Origin: Saccharothrix saharensis
GTDB taxonomy: Bacteria; Actinomycetota; Actinomycetes; Mycobacteriales; Pseudonocardiaceae
Assembly: GCF_006716745.1 (NCBI RefSeq)
Contig: NZ_VFPP01000001.1
Coordinates: forward strand, 372,001-436,000
Direction of reading: 5' to 3'
DNA length: 64,000 nucleotides
The notes below the pieces were generated by a model. The model was given only the letters and a program-made list of their open reading frames with translations, did not search any database and was not told the origin of the DNA. Shown here piece by piece: positions 50,413 to 59,914 of the stretch. Position 1 is the stretch's first letter, and each line of letters begins with the position of its first letter. The translations under genes and the position numbers were made by a program.

Positions 50413-51416
50413 GGGGCAGTGTGGCGCAGGACGTGCACGCCCGCCGCTGTTTTGAGGTAGGCCCAGGTGGTGGTGCCGGTGGTGGCGAGGCCGACGTGGG
50501 AGGCGGAGGCGCGGGCGAGGTCGTCGGGCAGGGCGACGGTGGTCCACCGGTCGCCGGTCCAGCGGTGGAAGGCGGGGCGGGTCTCGAAGGAGCGGTGGCC
50601 GGCGCGCACGCCCCAGGTCCAGCCGGCGGCGACGCCGTGGACGCTGAGGCGGCCGGTGTCCCGGGGTGCCGGGACGGAGGTCCACTGCTCGCCGTCCCAG
50701 CGGTGGACGCGCAGGCCGTCGGTGTCGCGGACGTGGCCGAGCCAGATGTCGTCGGGGGTGGTGGCGGCGAGGCGGGCGACGTGGCCGCGTTCGGTGCGGG
50801 GTCCGGTGACCTCGGTCCAGGCGTGGCCGTCCCAGTGGACGAGCACGGGGTACTCGTAGGTGGCCGGGCCGGCGCCGGCGAGTCCGCCGCCGCCGGCCCA
50901 GAGGTCGTGGGGTCCGGCGGCGGTGATGGTCTGGAGGCTCTCGCGGGCCGAGGACAGGGCGGTGCGCAGGCGCCAGGCGGTGCCGTCGTAGTGGAGGGTG
51001 TCGGGGCCGGTGCCGACGACGTGGACGTCGTCGCCGGTGGCGGCGACGGCTTTGGCCCAGGTGATGCGGGGTGTGGGGACGATGTCCCAGGTGGTGCCGT
51101 CGTAGTGCAGGAGCAGCGGGCGGCCGTCGCTGTTGCCGACCGCCCAGACGTCGTCGGGTGCGGCGGCGGAGACGCCGGACAGGCTGGCCGGGGCGGGCAG
51201 CTCGGGCAGCGGCTCGACCTGCCAGGTCTCGCCGGTCCAGCGCAGCACGAGTGGCGCGGTCGGGCGGCTGGTGAACACGCCGGTGGTGCCCGCGAGCCAG
51301 GCGTGGTGCTCGCCGGCGGTCGCCAGGTCGGCCAGTGCGGTGCTGGGCGGCAGCACGGGCACCGGCACGGGTCGGAACAAGCCAACTCCCCCTCGATGGG
51401 TCGTCCCCCGACTCAT
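50409..51416 (-). CDS. Beta-propeller-like repeat protein of unknown function
   Basis: This 335-residue protein consists almost entirely of repeats of about 40-50 residues with the pattern D-D-x-W-A-V-G and L-x-H-W/Y-D-G-x-x-W (for example PDDVWAVGNSDGRPLLLHYD, PHDLWAGGGG, PDDIWLGHVRDTDGLRVHRW). This predicts a six- or seven-bladed beta-propeller. No signal peptide, lipobox or catalytic site is seen. Its stop overlaps the start of the MBL-fold hydrolase, suggesting that they act together. The ATG at 51416 has only a weak ribosome site. Confidence 0.72.
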   Translation of the reverse strand: MSRGTTHRGGVGLFRPVPVPVLPPSTALADLATAGEHHAWLAGTTGVFTSRPTAPLVLRWTGETWQVEPLPELPAPASLSGVSAAAPDDVWAVGNSDGRPLLLHYDGTTWDIVPTPRITWAKAVAATGDDVHVVGTGPDTLHYDGTAWRLRTALSSARESLQTITAAGPHDLWAGGGGLAGAGPATYEYPVLVHWDGHAWTEVTGPRTERGHVARLAATTPDDIWLGHVRDTDGLRVHRWDGEQWTSVPAPRDTGRLSVHGVAAGWTWGVRAGHRSFETRPAFHRWTGDRWTTVALPDDLARASASHVGLATTGTTTWAYLKTAAGVHVLRHTAP

Positions 51417-51497
51417 CGCGTGGTCCAGCTCATCGGCCGGGGTGCCGCCGCGCCAGCCGCCGAACGGCGGTTTGTGGTTGGGGCGACGGCACGCCGG

Positions 51498-52703
51498 CTA
51501 CCCGTGTTCGGCGCGGTTCTCGAGGTAGCGGCGTTCCGGCAGGCTCAGGGTGGCACGGGCGGCGCGGGCGTAGTGCGCGCGGGCGGTGTCGTGGTCGCCG
51601 GCGAGGTCGAGCAGGTGGGCGCGGACGGCGTCGACGCGGTGGTGGCCGGCCAGTGCCGGGTCGGTGGCGGCGTCGTCGAGGCGGGCCAGGGCGGTGGTGG
51701 GTCCGTGGACCATGGCGGCGGCGACGATGCGGTTGAGCGCGACCATGGGGCCGGGCGCGATGGTGTGCAGGAGGTCGTAGAGGGCCAGGACCTGCTTCCA
51801 GTCGGTGTCGGCGGTGGTGGGTGCTTCGGCGTGCAGGGCGGCGATGGCGGCTTGGAGCTGGTAGGGGCCGATGGCGGTGGTGGTGAGGGCGTGGTGGACC
51901 AGCCGGGTGCCTTCGGCGATCATGGCGGTGTCCCAGCGGGTGCGGTCCTGGTCGGCCAGGGGCACGAGGGAGCCGTCGGGGTCGGTGCGGGCGGGTCGGC
52001 GGGCGTCGGTGAGCAGCATGAGGGCGAGCAGTCCGGCGGTTTCGCCGTCGTGGGGCAGGCGGGCGTGCAGTTCGCGGGTGAGGCGGACGGCTTCGCCGGA
52101 GAGGTCGACGCGGTGCAGGTCGGCGCCGGAGCTGGCGGTGTGCCCTTCGGTGAAGATCAGGTAGAGGACGTGGCGGACGGCGTCGAGGCGGGTGTCGCGT
52201 TCGGTGTCGGGCGGCGGGTCGAAGCGGGCGCCGGTGGCTTTCACGCGCTGCTTGGCGCGGCTGATGCGTTGGGCGACGGTGGTTTCGGGGACCAGGAACG
52301 CCCGGGCGATCTCGGCGGTGGTGAGGCCGCCGACGGCGCGCAGGGTGAGCGCCACCTGGGACGGGGCTGTCAGTGCCGGGTGGCAGCACAGCGTCAGCAG
52401 GGTGAGGGTGTCGTCCACGCCGGGCGGTGGTTCGGTGTCGGGTGGGGTCAGGGCGAACGCGGTCTCCTCGCGGCGGCGGCGCGCGGTGTCGGCGCGGTGG
52501 ATCTCGATGCGGCGGCGTGAGGCGACGGTGATGAGCCAGCCGGCGGGGTTGTCCGGGATGCCGTCGGCGGGCCAGCGGGTGGCGGCGGTGAGCAGGGCTT
52601 CCTGGACGGCGTCCTCGCAGGCGTCGAAGCCGCCGTGGTGGCGCAGCAGGGCGCTGAGCACGCGTGGCGCGAGTTCCCGCAGCAGCGGGCCGATGCCGGT
52701 CAC
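51498..52703 (-). CDS. ECF42-type RNA polymerase sigma factor with C-terminal TPR-like extension
   Basis: This 401-residue sigma factor has region 2 (about 8-75; LRHHGGFDACEDAVQEALLTA, NPAGWLITVASRRRIE) and region 4 (about 105-160; ALTLRAVGGLTTAEIARAF with ETTVAQRISRAKQRV). A C-terminal extension of about 230 residues with helical repeats (DUF6596-like) distinguishes the ECF42 group. Members lack a classical anti-sigma factor and are encoded with a DGPF/YCII protein, as here: the GTG start overlaps that gene's stop (GTGA). The extension is thought to be needed for activity. The inducing signal is unknown. Confidence 0.93.
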   Translation of the reverse strand: MTGIGPLLRELAPRVLSALLRHHGGFDACEDAVQEALLTAATRWPADGIPDNPAGWLITVASRRRIEIHRADTARRRREETAFALTPPDTEPPPGVDDTLTLLTLCCHPALTAPSQVALTLRAVGGLTTAEIARAFLVPETTVAQRISRAKQRVKATGARFDPPPDTERDTRLDAVRHVLYLIFTEGHTASSGADLHRVDLSGEAVRLTRELHARLPHDGETAGLLALMLLTDARRPARTDPDGSLVPLADQDRTRWDTAMIAEGTRLVHHALTTTAIGPYQLQAAIAALHAEAPTTADTDWKQVLALYDLLHTIAPGPMVALNRIVAAAMVHGPTTALARLDDAATDPALAGHHRVDAVRAHLLDLAGDHDTARAHYARAARATLSLPERRYLENRAEHG

Positions 52704-53074
52704 CGCAGGAAGTCGTCGAGGGACGGCCGCACGGGCCGCACCTCGACCAGGCCCAGGTGTGCCTCGGGGATGCGGGCGGCGATCTCCACCGCGCGGTCCG
52801 GGGTCGCGACCTCGACCAGGTAGAAGCCGGCGAGCAGTTCCTTGGCCTCGGCGAACGGCCCGTCGGTGGTGAGGACCTGCCCGTCGCGCACGGCGATCCG
52901 GGTGGTCCGGGCGGGGTCGGTCAACGCCTCGGAGACGACGAGTTCGCCGGAGGCGGCCAGTTCCTCGTCGAGCGCGGCGTAGGCGTCCAGGCCGGTCGCC
53001 CGGTCCTGGTCGGCCATCCGGTCCCAGATCGCGCGGGACTCGGGGTTGCTGTAGATCAGGACCAGGTACTTCAC
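52700..53074 (-). CDS. DGPF/YCII-domain protein, partner of the ECF42 sigma factor
   Basis: This 124-residue small cytoplasmic protein has the YCII-related fold: KYLVLIYSNPE at the start, VLTTDGPFAEAKELLAGFYLVEV (the DGPF motif that names the family) and EVRPV near the end. In ECF42 systems such proteins are the usual regulon members and genomic partners of the sigma factor; their biochemical activity is unresolved. The GTG at 53074 follows the strong ribosome site GGAGGGTTCTG. It heads a two-gene operon with the sigma factor. Confidence 0.92.
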   Translation of the reverse strand: MKYLVLIYSNPESRAIWDRMADQDRATGLDAYAALDEELAASGELVVSEALTDPARTTRIAVRDGQVLTTDGPFAEAKELLAGFYLVEVATPDRAVEIAARIPEAHLGLVEVRPVRPSLDDFLR

Positions 53075-53194
53075 CAGAACCCTCCGAGGAAATCCGAGAA
53101 AGCCGGTCCGGGGATGTCGAGAACGGGTGCCCAGCTTCTACGTCCCCCGTGACGGGTGCCCGACGGGGGTGCCCCGGCGGAGAGGAACACCACC

Positions 53195-53629
53195 ATGAGC
53201 GAGTCCGACGACATCCGCGACCTGCTGGACCAGCGTGCCGCCGCGATGCGGTCCGGGGACGCGGACCGCCTCGTCGCCGACTACCTGCCCGACGCGGTGA
53301 CGTTCACCCTCGCGCCGCCGCTCAAGCACACCGCGCCCGAGGTCGGGGACCCGGAGGGGATGCGGGAGTGGTTCGCGGGCTTCGACTCGGCGGTGGACTA
53401 CGAGGTCCGCGACCTGCACGTCACCGTCGAGGGCGACCTGGCGTTCGGCCACAGCCTCAACCGCGTGTCGGCGGTGCCGCGGGGGCACGGGGAGGCGTTC
53501 GACCTGTGGTTCCGCGCCACGGTGTGCCTGCGGCGGGTGGGCGGTGCGTGGCGGATCGCGCACGAGCACACGTCGACCCCGTTCCACATGGACGGCAGCT
53601 TCTCGGCGGCGCTGGACCTCACGCCGTAG
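53195..53629 (+). CDS. SnoaL/NTF2-like (YybH-type) small protein
   Basis: This 144-residue NTF2-like cone-fold protein begins DIRDLLDQRAAAMRSGDADRLVADYLPDA in the style of SnoaL/YybH proteins, followed by curved-sheet strands (WFAGFDSAVDYEVRDLHV, DLAFGHSLNRV) and WRIAHEHTSTPFHM at the end. Family members are polyketide cyclases, ketosteroid-isomerase relatives or small stress proteins; no catalytic residue can be assigned. The ATG at 53195 follows GGAGAGGAAC. It is divergent from the ECF42-DGPF pair and may belong to the same regulon. Confidence 0.88.
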   Translation: MSESDDIRDLLDQRAAAMRSGDADRLVADYLPDAVTFTLAPPLKHTAPEVGDPEGMREWFAGFDSAVDYEVRDLHVTVEGDLAFGHSLNRVSAVPRGHGEAFDLWFRATVCLRRVGGAWRIAHEHTSTPFHMDGSFSAALDLTP

Positions 53630-53848
53630 GCACCGCGGGCGGATTCCGCGAAAGGCGTCGAAATGGACATCGGGGAATCAACTTCGCGGCACGTCGGAAA
53701 TCGACTCGTGCCGTGGTGGGAGGGCAAGGGAGCGCGGTGTTCGGTGGGAGGCGAACTGGCAGTATTGGCGGCGCTGATCGAGTGATCACCACGTGGAACG
53801 GGGTCGGGTCGCGGCGCGACGACGGCCCCAGTCGTGACGGGAGTCGAT

Positions 53849-54607
53849 GTGACCAGGACCGATGTGACCGAGGCGGCCAAGGCGCTGCGCGCGCTGCACG
53901 TGCCGGGCAGCCCGCTGGTGGTGCCCAACGCGTGGGACGTCTCGTCCGCCCGCGTGTTCGCCGAGGCGGGCCACCCGGTCGTGGCGACCACCAGTGTCGC
54001 CGTGGCCGCCGCGTTAGGTTTCCAGGACGGGCACGACATGCCCGCCGACGTGGCGTTCGACGCCGTGCGCCGGATCGCCGCCGCCGTCGAGGTGCCGGTG
54101 ACCACCGACATCGAGCGCGGCTACGACCTGCCGCCCGCCCGGGTCGGCGAGCGGCTGGCCGAGGTGGGCGCGGCGGGCTGCAACCTCGAGGACTCCGACC
54201 CGCGCTCCAAGGCCATGGTGGACGTGGCCGAGCAGGCCGACTTCCTGGCCGCCGTGCGCGCCGCCAACCCCGAGCTGGTGATCAACGCCCGGATCGACGA
54301 GTTCCTCAACGGCGGCAAGTCGTTCGACGACGCCGTGCGGCGCGCGCAGGCCTACTTCGAGGCGGGCGCGGACTGCGTGTACCCGATGCGGCTGCCCGGT
54401 GACCGGGTCGCGGAGTTCGTCGAGGCGGTCGGGCGGCGGCCGGTGAACATCGCGCACGGGCCGGGCGCGCCCACCCCGAACGACCTGGCGCCGCTGGGCG
54501 TGGCGCGGGTCAGCTTCGGACCGGGTCTGCACAACGTGCTGATGATGAAGCAGCTCAAGAAGATGGCCACCGACATGCTCGACGGCGGAAGCCCGTACCG
54601 CGGCTGA
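53849..54607 (+). CDS. Isocitrate lyase/PEP mutase-superfamily enzyme
   Basis: This protein of about 252 residues is a TIM-barrel enzyme. Motifs of the PEP-mutase/2-methylisocitrate-lyase superfamily are VVPNAWDVSSARVFAEAG, TTSVAVAAALGFQDGH, TDIERGYDL (metal site), AGCNLEDSDP and INARIDEFL. It lacks the longer catalytic loop KKCGH of true isocitrate lyase, so it is closer to the small lyase/oxaloacetate-decarboxylase-like group. GTG 53849 has GGGAG 5 nt ahead; GTG 53834 is the alternative. The reaction cannot be specified. It stands alone. Confidence 0.88.
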   Translation: MTRTDVTEAAKALRALHVPGSPLVVPNAWDVSSARVFAEAGHPVVATTSVAVAAALGFQDGHDMPADVAFDAVRRIAAAVEVPVTTDIERGYDLPPARVGERLAEVGAAGCNLEDSDPRSKAMVDVAEQADFLAAVRAANPELVINARIDEFLNGGKSFDDAVRRAQAYFEAGADCVYPMRLPGDRVAEFVEAVGRRPVNIAHGPGAPTPNDLAPLGVARVSFGPGLHNVLMMKQLKKMATDMLDGGSPYRG

Positions 54608-54641
54608 ACTACCCGCCGGTAACACCCATTAGGGTGACCCC

Positions 54642-55457
54642 ATGTACGAGTGGGACACCGACACGCGGGTGGACGCGACGGGGGACGGGCGGTTCGCCGC
54701 GCACCTCACCGACCGGTGGGCCGGTGCCGGTGGACGGCCCAACGGCGGCTACCTCGTCGCGTTCTGCCTGCGGGCGCTCGGCGAGGTGCTGCCGCACGCC
54801 GACCCGCTCGTGGTCGGCGCCCACTTCCTGCGGCCCGGCGTGGTCGGGCCCGCCCGCGTCGACACCGAGCTCGTGCGGGCCGGACGCCGGCTGTCCACCG
54901 GTGAGGCCCGGCTGACCTGCGGCGACCGCGAAGTGCTGCGCGTCGTCGCTTCCTACGCCGACCTCGCCGGCGGCACCGGCGCGACCGGGTCCGACCTCGT
55001 GCTCGGCGAGGCGCCCGACCTGCCGCCGCCGGACGAGTGCGTCGACGCCTACGGCGGCCTGCGCCTGCCCGGCGTCACCGTCTCCGACCGCGTCGACGTG
55101 CGCGCGCCCAAGCCGTTCGGCTGGGCGAAGGGCCGGCCCACCGGCATCCCGCGCGCCGAGTTCTGGCTCCGCTTCGCCGACGGCCGCCCCGCCGACACCG
55201 CGAGCCTGGCCACCCTGGTCGACACCGTCGCGCCCGCGGTGCTCGAACTCGGCGTCACCGAGTCCTCCACCGTCGAGCTGACCGTCCACGTGCGCGCCCG
55301 CCCGACCCCGGACGGCACGGCCGCAGCCTGGCTCGCCGTCCGCGCCGCCACCCGCCACCTCGCGGGCGGCTACTACGAGGAGGACGTCGAGCTGTGGGAC
55401 ACGACCGGGCGGCTGGTGGCCCGGTCACGCCAACTCGCCGTGTCCGCCGGCCGATAA
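54642..55457 (+). CDS. Acyl-CoA thioesterase-like protein (double hotdog)
   Basis: This 271-residue protein has two hotdog-like halves, as in the actinobacterial TesB/thioesterase family. The first includes GGRPNGGYLVAFCLRAL and GAHFLRPGVVGPARVDTEL; the second includes TVHVRARPTPDGTAAAWLAV and GGYYEEDVELWD. Such enzymes hydrolyse acyl-CoA. The ATG at 54642 lies 6 nt after TAGGGT (54630-54635), so the mRNA is probably leaderless. It precedes hrpA but is not overlapping, and hrpA has its own leaderless promoter signal. Confidence 0.85.
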   Translation: MYEWDTDTRVDATGDGRFAAHLTDRWAGAGGRPNGGYLVAFCLRALGEVLPHADPLVVGAHFLRPGVVGPARVDTELVRAGRRLSTGEARLTCGDREVLRVVASYADLAGGTGATGSDLVLGEAPDLPPPDECVDAYGGLRLPGVTVSDRVDVRAPKPFGWAKGRPTGIPRAEFWLRFADGRPADTASLATLVDTVAPAVLELGVTESSTVELTVHVRARPTPDGTAAAWLAVRAATRHLAGGYYEEDVELWDTTGRLVARSRQLAVSAGR

Positions 55458-55498
55458 TCGGCAGCCCCACCGGCCCACCCTCGATATCCTTGACCCAA

Positions 55499-58400
55499 AT
55501 GAACCAGATGTCGCACGCTGACCTGCGTCAACGCCTGTCCGATCTGATGTCGCGGGACCAGCGGAGGCTGGCACGCAGGCTCGACGGCGCCCGCAAGGTC
55601 CGCGACGACCGCGCCCGCGCCGCCGTCCTCGCCGAGATCGAGGCCGACGTCGAGGCCGCCGAGCTGCGCGTCGCGCTGCGCCGCGAAGCCGTGCCGAAGA
55701 TCACCTACCCGCCCGAGCTGCCCGTCAGCGCCCGCAAGGACGACATCGCCGCGCTCATCCGCGACCACCAGGTCGTGATCGTCGCCGGCGAAACCGGCTC
55801 GGGCAAGACCACCCAGCTGCCCAAGATCTGCCTCGAACTCGGCCGCGGCGTGCTCGGCCAGATCGGCCACACCCAGCCCCGCCGCCTCGCCGCCCGCACC
55901 GTCGCCGAGCGGGTCGCCCAGGAACTGGACACCCCGCTGGGCGGCGCCATCGGCTACAAGGTCCGCTTCACCGACCAGTCCGGCGACGACACCCTGGTCA
56001 AGCTCATGACCGACGGCATCCTGCTGGCCGAGATCCAGACCGACCGGATGCTGTCGCGCTACGACACGATCATCATCGACGAGGCGCACGAACGCAGCCT
56101 CAACGTCGACTTCCTGCTCGGCTACCTCAAGCAGCTGCTGCCCCGCAGACCCGACCTCAAGGTCGTCATCACCTCCGCGACCATCGACCCCCAGCGGTTC
56201 TCCCGGCACTTCGGCGACGCCCCGATCATCGAGGTCTCCGGCCGCACCTACCCCGTCGAGGTCCGCTACCGCCCGATCGTGGACCCCGACGACCCCGACG
56301 CCGACCCCGACCGCGACCAGACGCAGGCCGTCTGCGACGCCGTGCGCGAACTGCAGGCCGAAGGGCCCGGCGACGTGCTGGTGTTCCTGTCCGGCGAACG
56401 CGAGATCCGCGACACCGCCGACGCCCTGGCCGCCCTGCAGCTGCGCGACACCGAGATCCTGCCGCTGTACGCGCGGCTGTCGTTCGGCGAGCAGCACCGC
56501 GTGTTCCAACCCCACCGCGGGCGGCGCGTCGTGCTGGCCACCAACGTCGCCGAGACGTCCCTGACCGTGCCCGGCATCAAGTACGTCGTGGACCCCGGCA
56601 CCGCCCGGATCTCCCGCTACAGCCACCGGCTCAAGGTGCAGCGGCTGCCCATCGAACCGGTGTCGCAGGCCTCGGCCAACCAGCGCAAGGGCCGCTGCGG
56701 CCGCGTCTCCGAGGGCATCTGCGTCCGCCTGTACAGCGAGGACGACTTCGACGCCCGACCCGAGTTCACCGACCCGGAGATCCTGCGCACCAACCTCGCC
56801 TCGGTGATCCTGCAGATGACCTCCATCGGCCTGGGCGACATCGCCGCGTTCCCGTTCATCGACCCGCCCGAGGCCCGCAACATCACCGACGGCGTGCAGC
56901 TGCTGCAGGAGCTCGGCGCGATCCTGCCCGCCGAGCAGAAGCTCACCCCGCTGGGCCGCAAGCTCGCCCAACTGCCCGTCGACCCCCGCTTGGCCCGCAT
57001 GGTCATCGAGGCCGACCGCAACGGCTGCGTCCGCGAGGTCATGGTCATCGCCGCCGCCCTGTCCATCCAGGACCCCCGCGAACGCCCCTCGGACAAGCAG
57101 CAGGCCGCCGACGAGTTCCACGCCCGCTTCAAGGACCCCGACTCGGACTTCACCGCGTTCCTGAACCTGTGGCAGTACCTGCGCGAGAAGCAGAAGGAGC
57201 TGTCCAGCAACCAGTTCCGCCGGCTGTGCCGCGCCGAGTTCCTCAACTACCTGCGCGTGCGCGAGTGGCAGGACATCTACCAGCAGTTGCGGCAGGTCGC
57301 GAAGACCCTCGGCGTGCACGTCAACGACCAGCCCGCCGACCCGCGCAACGTCCACGTGTCGCTGCTGTCCGGGCTGCTGTCCCACATCGGCGTCAAGGAC
57401 GTGCCCCTGCGCCAATCCGGGAAGGGGGAACCGGGCAGGCGCGCCGCCACCGAGTACCTGGGCGCCCGCAACGCGAAGTTCGCGATCTTCCCCGGGTCCA
57501 GCCTGTTCCGCAAACCACCCCAGTGGGTGATGGCCGCCGAACTGGTCGAGACGTCGCGGCTGTGGGGCCGCACGGTCGCGAAGATCGAACCCGAGTGGGC
57601 CGAGAAGCTCGCCGGGCACCTGGTCAAGCGCACCTACAGCGAACCGCACTGGGAAGCCAAGCGCGGCGCCGTCGTCGCCCTGGAGAAGGTCACCCTCTAC
57701 GGCGTGCCCATCGTGGCCTCCCGCAAGGTCGACTACGGGCGCATCGACCCGGAGCTGTCCCGCGACCTGTTCCTCCGCCACGCGCTGGTGCAGGGGGAGT
57801 GGACCACCCACCACAGGTTCTTCCACCACAACCGGGAACTGCTCGCCGAGGTCGAGGAGCTCGAGAACCGGGCCCGCCGCCGCGACATCGTCGTGGACGA
57901 CGACACGCTCTACGACTTCTACGACCAGCGCGTGCCCGCCGACGTCGTGTCCGCCCGGCACTTCGACACCTGGTGGAAGAAGGCCCGCCACACCCAGCCC
58001 GACCTGCTCACCTTCGACAAGGCGATGCTGGTCAACGACCGCGCCGCGGTCACCCCCGACGCCTACCCCGACCAGCTGAGCCGCGGCGGCCTCACCCTGC
58101 CGCTGACCTACCGGTTCGAACCGGGCGCCGCGGTCGACGGAGTCACCGTCACCCTGCCCCTGCCCGCGCTGACCACCCTGCCCGACGACTCGCTGTCCTG
58201 GCAGGTCCCCGGCCTGCGCACGGACCTGGTCATCGCGCTGATCCGGTCGCTGCCCAAACCCGTGCGCCGCAACTTCGTGCCCGTGCCCGACGTCGCCGCC
58301 GCCGCCCTGTCCGGCATCGACCCCGACGAACCCCTGCTGCCCGCGCTGGAACGCGAGCTGCGCAGGCTGACCGGCGTCGTCGTGCCGCGCGAGGAGTGGC

Positions 58401-59416
58401 AGCTCGACCAGGTGCCCGAGCACCTCAAGCTCACCTTCACCATCGTCGACGAGAACGACCGCGAACTGGCCCAGGGCAAGGACCTCGCCGCGCTGAAGGC
58501 CCAACTGCGCGGACAGCTGCGCCAGACCCTCGCCGCCGCCGCGAGCAACCTCGCCCGCACCGGCCTGACCACCTGGGACATCGGCGACCTGCCCCGCACC
58601 GTGCAGCGGCAGCGCTCCGGCATCGTCGTCACCGCCTACCCCGCCCTGGTCGACAAGGGCGACACGGTCGCGGTCGAGATCCTCGACACCCCCGGTCGGC
58701 AGCGGCAGGCCATGTGGCGCGGCACCCGCCGCCTGCTCCTGCTCAACGCGCCCTCCCCGGTCAAGACCCTGCAACGCGGCCTGAACAACGCCGAGAAGCT
58801 CGCCCTGACCCGCAACCCGCACGGCGGCGTCGCCCCGCTGCTCGCCGACTGCATCTCCGCCGCCGTCGACAAGCTCCTGCGCGACGCCGGCGGACCGGTG
58901 TGGACCGAGGCCGCGTTCACCAAGCTCCTCGACCACGTCCGCCGCGGCCTCGGCGAGACCACGTTCGACGTCGTGCACCGGGTCCGCCGCGTCCTGGAAG
59001 CCGCCCAGGACGTCGAACTGCGCGTCAACGGCGTGCGCGGCCCGGTGTTCGAGGAGTCCCTGGCCGACGTCCGGGCCCAGCTCACCGGGCTCGTGCACGC
59101 CGGTTTCGTCACCGAAGCCGGCGCCGACCGGCTCGGCGACGTGCACCGCTACCTGCAGGGCATCGCCCGCCGGCTGGAGAAGCTGCCCGAGAACGTCCGC
59201 CGCGACCAGGAGTGGATGGACCGCGTCCACGCCGTGCACGCCGAGTACCGCGAACTGCGCGCCGCCCTGCCCGCCGACGAGCCCCACGAGGAACTCGACG
59301 AGGTGCGGTGGATGATCGAGGAACTGCGCCTGAGCTACTTCGCCCAGACCATCGGCACCCGCTACACCGTCTCCGACAAGCGCATCTTCAAAGCCCTCGA
59401 CGCCGTCCCCCGCTGA
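55499..59416 (+). CDS. hrpA: ATP-dependent RNA helicase HrpA
   Basis: This 1305-residue DEAH-box helicase has the length and order of bacterial HrpA. An N-terminal helical region is followed by GETGSGKTTQLPK (motif I), TQPRRLAA (Ia), MTDGILLAE, IIIDEAHERSLN (DEAH), VITSATID (III), LVFLSGEREI, TNVAETSLTVPGI and QRKGRCGRVSEG (VI), then the helicase-associated domains and a long C-terminal DUF3418-type region (about 700-1300). HrpA unwinds RNA and rescues stalled or collided ribosomes. The ATG at 55499 lies 8 nt after TATCCT (55485-55490), so the transcript is probably leaderless. It ends 12 bp from the convergent marR gene. Confidence 0.96.
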   Translation: MNQMSHADLRQRLSDLMSRDQRRLARRLDGARKVRDDRARAAVLAEIEADVEAAELRVALRREAVPKITYPPELPVSARKDDIAALIRDHQVVIVAGETGSGKTTQLPKICLELGRGVLGQIGHTQPRRLAARTVAERVAQELDTPLGGAIGYKVRFTDQSGDDTLVKLMTDGILLAEIQTDRMLSRYDTIIIDEAHERSLNVDFLLGYLKQLLPRRPDLKVVITSATIDPQRFSRHFGDAPIIEVSGRTYPVEVRYRPIVDPDDPDADPDRDQTQAVCDAVRELQAEGPGDVLVFLSGEREIRDTADALAALQLRDTEILPLYARLSFGEQHRVFQPHRGRRVVLATNVAETSLTVPGIKYVVDPGTARISRYSHRLKVQRLPIEPVSQASANQRKGRCGRVSEGICVRLYSEDDFDARPEFTDPEILRTNLASVILQMTSIGLGDIAAFPFIDPPEARNITDGVQLLQELGAILPAEQKLTPLGRKLAQLPVDPRLARMVIEADRNGCVREVMVIAAALSIQDPRERPSDKQQAADEFHARFKDPDSDFTAFLNLWQYLREKQKELSSNQFRRLCRAEFLNYLRVREWQDIYQQLRQVAKTLGVHVNDQPADPRNVHVSLLSGLLSHIGVKDVPLRQSGKGEPGRRAATEYLGARNAKFAIFPGSSLFRKPPQWVMAAELVETSRLWGRTVAKIEPEWAEKLAGHLVKRTYSEPHWEAKRGAVVALEKVTLYGVPIVASRKVDYGRIDPELSRDLFLRHALVQGEWTTHHRFFHHNRELLAEVEELENRARRRDIVVDDDTLYDFYDQRVPADVVSARHFDTWWKKARHTQPDLLTFDKAMLVNDRAAVTPDAYPDQLSRGGLTLPLTYRFEPGAAVDGVTVTLPLPALTTLPDDSLSWQVPGLRTDLVIALIRSLPKPVRRNFVPVPDVAAAALSGIDPDEPLLPALERELRRLTGVVVPREEWQLDQVPEHLKLTFTIVDENDRELAQGKDLAALKAQLRGQLRQTLAAAASNLARTGLTTWDIGDLPRTVQRQRSGIVVTAYPALVDKGDTVAVEILDTPGRQRQAMWRGTRRLLLLNAPSPVKTLQRGLNNAEKLALTRNPHGGVAPLLADCISAAVDKLLRDAGGPVWTEAAFTKLLDHVRRGLGETTFDVVHRVRRVLEAAQDVELRVNGVRGPVFEESLADVRAQLTGLVHAGFVTEAGADRLGDVHRYLQGIARRLEKLPENVRRDQEWMDRVHAVHAEYRELRAALPADEPHEELDEVRWMIEELRLSYFAQTIGTRYTVSDKRIFKALDAVPR

Positions 59417-59428
59417 CCGCGGGTGGCG

Positions 59429-59914
59429 TCACTCGCACTGCTCCAGCAGCGCCCGCAACGCGTCGGCGACCACGGCCTTCGTCTCGCCGTCCAACGGCTC
59501 CAGCAGCCGCGCGTAGTGCCGCATGTGCTCGGCCAGCATCCCGTCCACCAGCCGCGCCCCGCGGTCGGTCAGCTTGATCCGCACCACCCGCCGGTCCGCG
59601 GCGTCGGGCACCCGCCGCACCAGGCCCTTGGCCGCCATCCGGTCGATCCGGTTGGTGATCGCGCCCGCCGTGACCAGCGACGCCGACAGGAACGCCCCCG
59701 CCGTCATGCCCTGCGCCGACCCCGCCCGCCGCAACGTGGTCAGCACGTCGAACTCGCCCGGCTCCAGGTCGAACCGGCCCACGAACTCCCGCAGCTCGCG
59801 TTCCAGCAACCGCGCCAGCCGCGTCACCCGCGACAGCACCGCCATCGGCGAGGTGTCGACGTCCGGGCGCTGCACCGACCACTGCGCCAGCACCAGGTCG
59901 ACCGCGTCCGCCAT
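59429..59914 (-). CDS. MarR-family transcriptional regulator
   Basis: This 161-residue winged-helix regulator has N- and C-terminal dimerisation helices flanking FDLEPGEFDVLTTLRRAG, then the recognition helix region LVTAGAITNRIDRMAAKGLV and the wing RRVPDAADRRVVRIKLTDRG. The ATG at 59914 follows GGGAGGTGTG. MarR proteins usually respond to phenolic or antibiotic-like ligands and control a neighbouring gene. The nearest candidate on the far side of the long upstream gap is the alpha/beta hydrolase at 60595. No operator palindrome was found with confidence. Confidence 0.92.
   Translation of the reverse strand: MADAVDLVLAQWSVQRPDVDTSPMAVLSRVTRLARLLERELREFVGRFDLEPGEFDVLTTLRRAGSAQGMTAGAFLSASLVTAGAITNRIDRMAAKGLVRRVPDAADRRVVRIKLTDRGARLVDGMLAEHMRHYARLLEPLDGETKAVVADALRALLEQCE

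Noticed and set aside
55373..59287. A 1304-codon frame antisense to hrpA
   Set aside because: It is a low-complexity Gly/Val/Asp-rich translation of the hrpA complement, while hrpA has complete helicase motifs.
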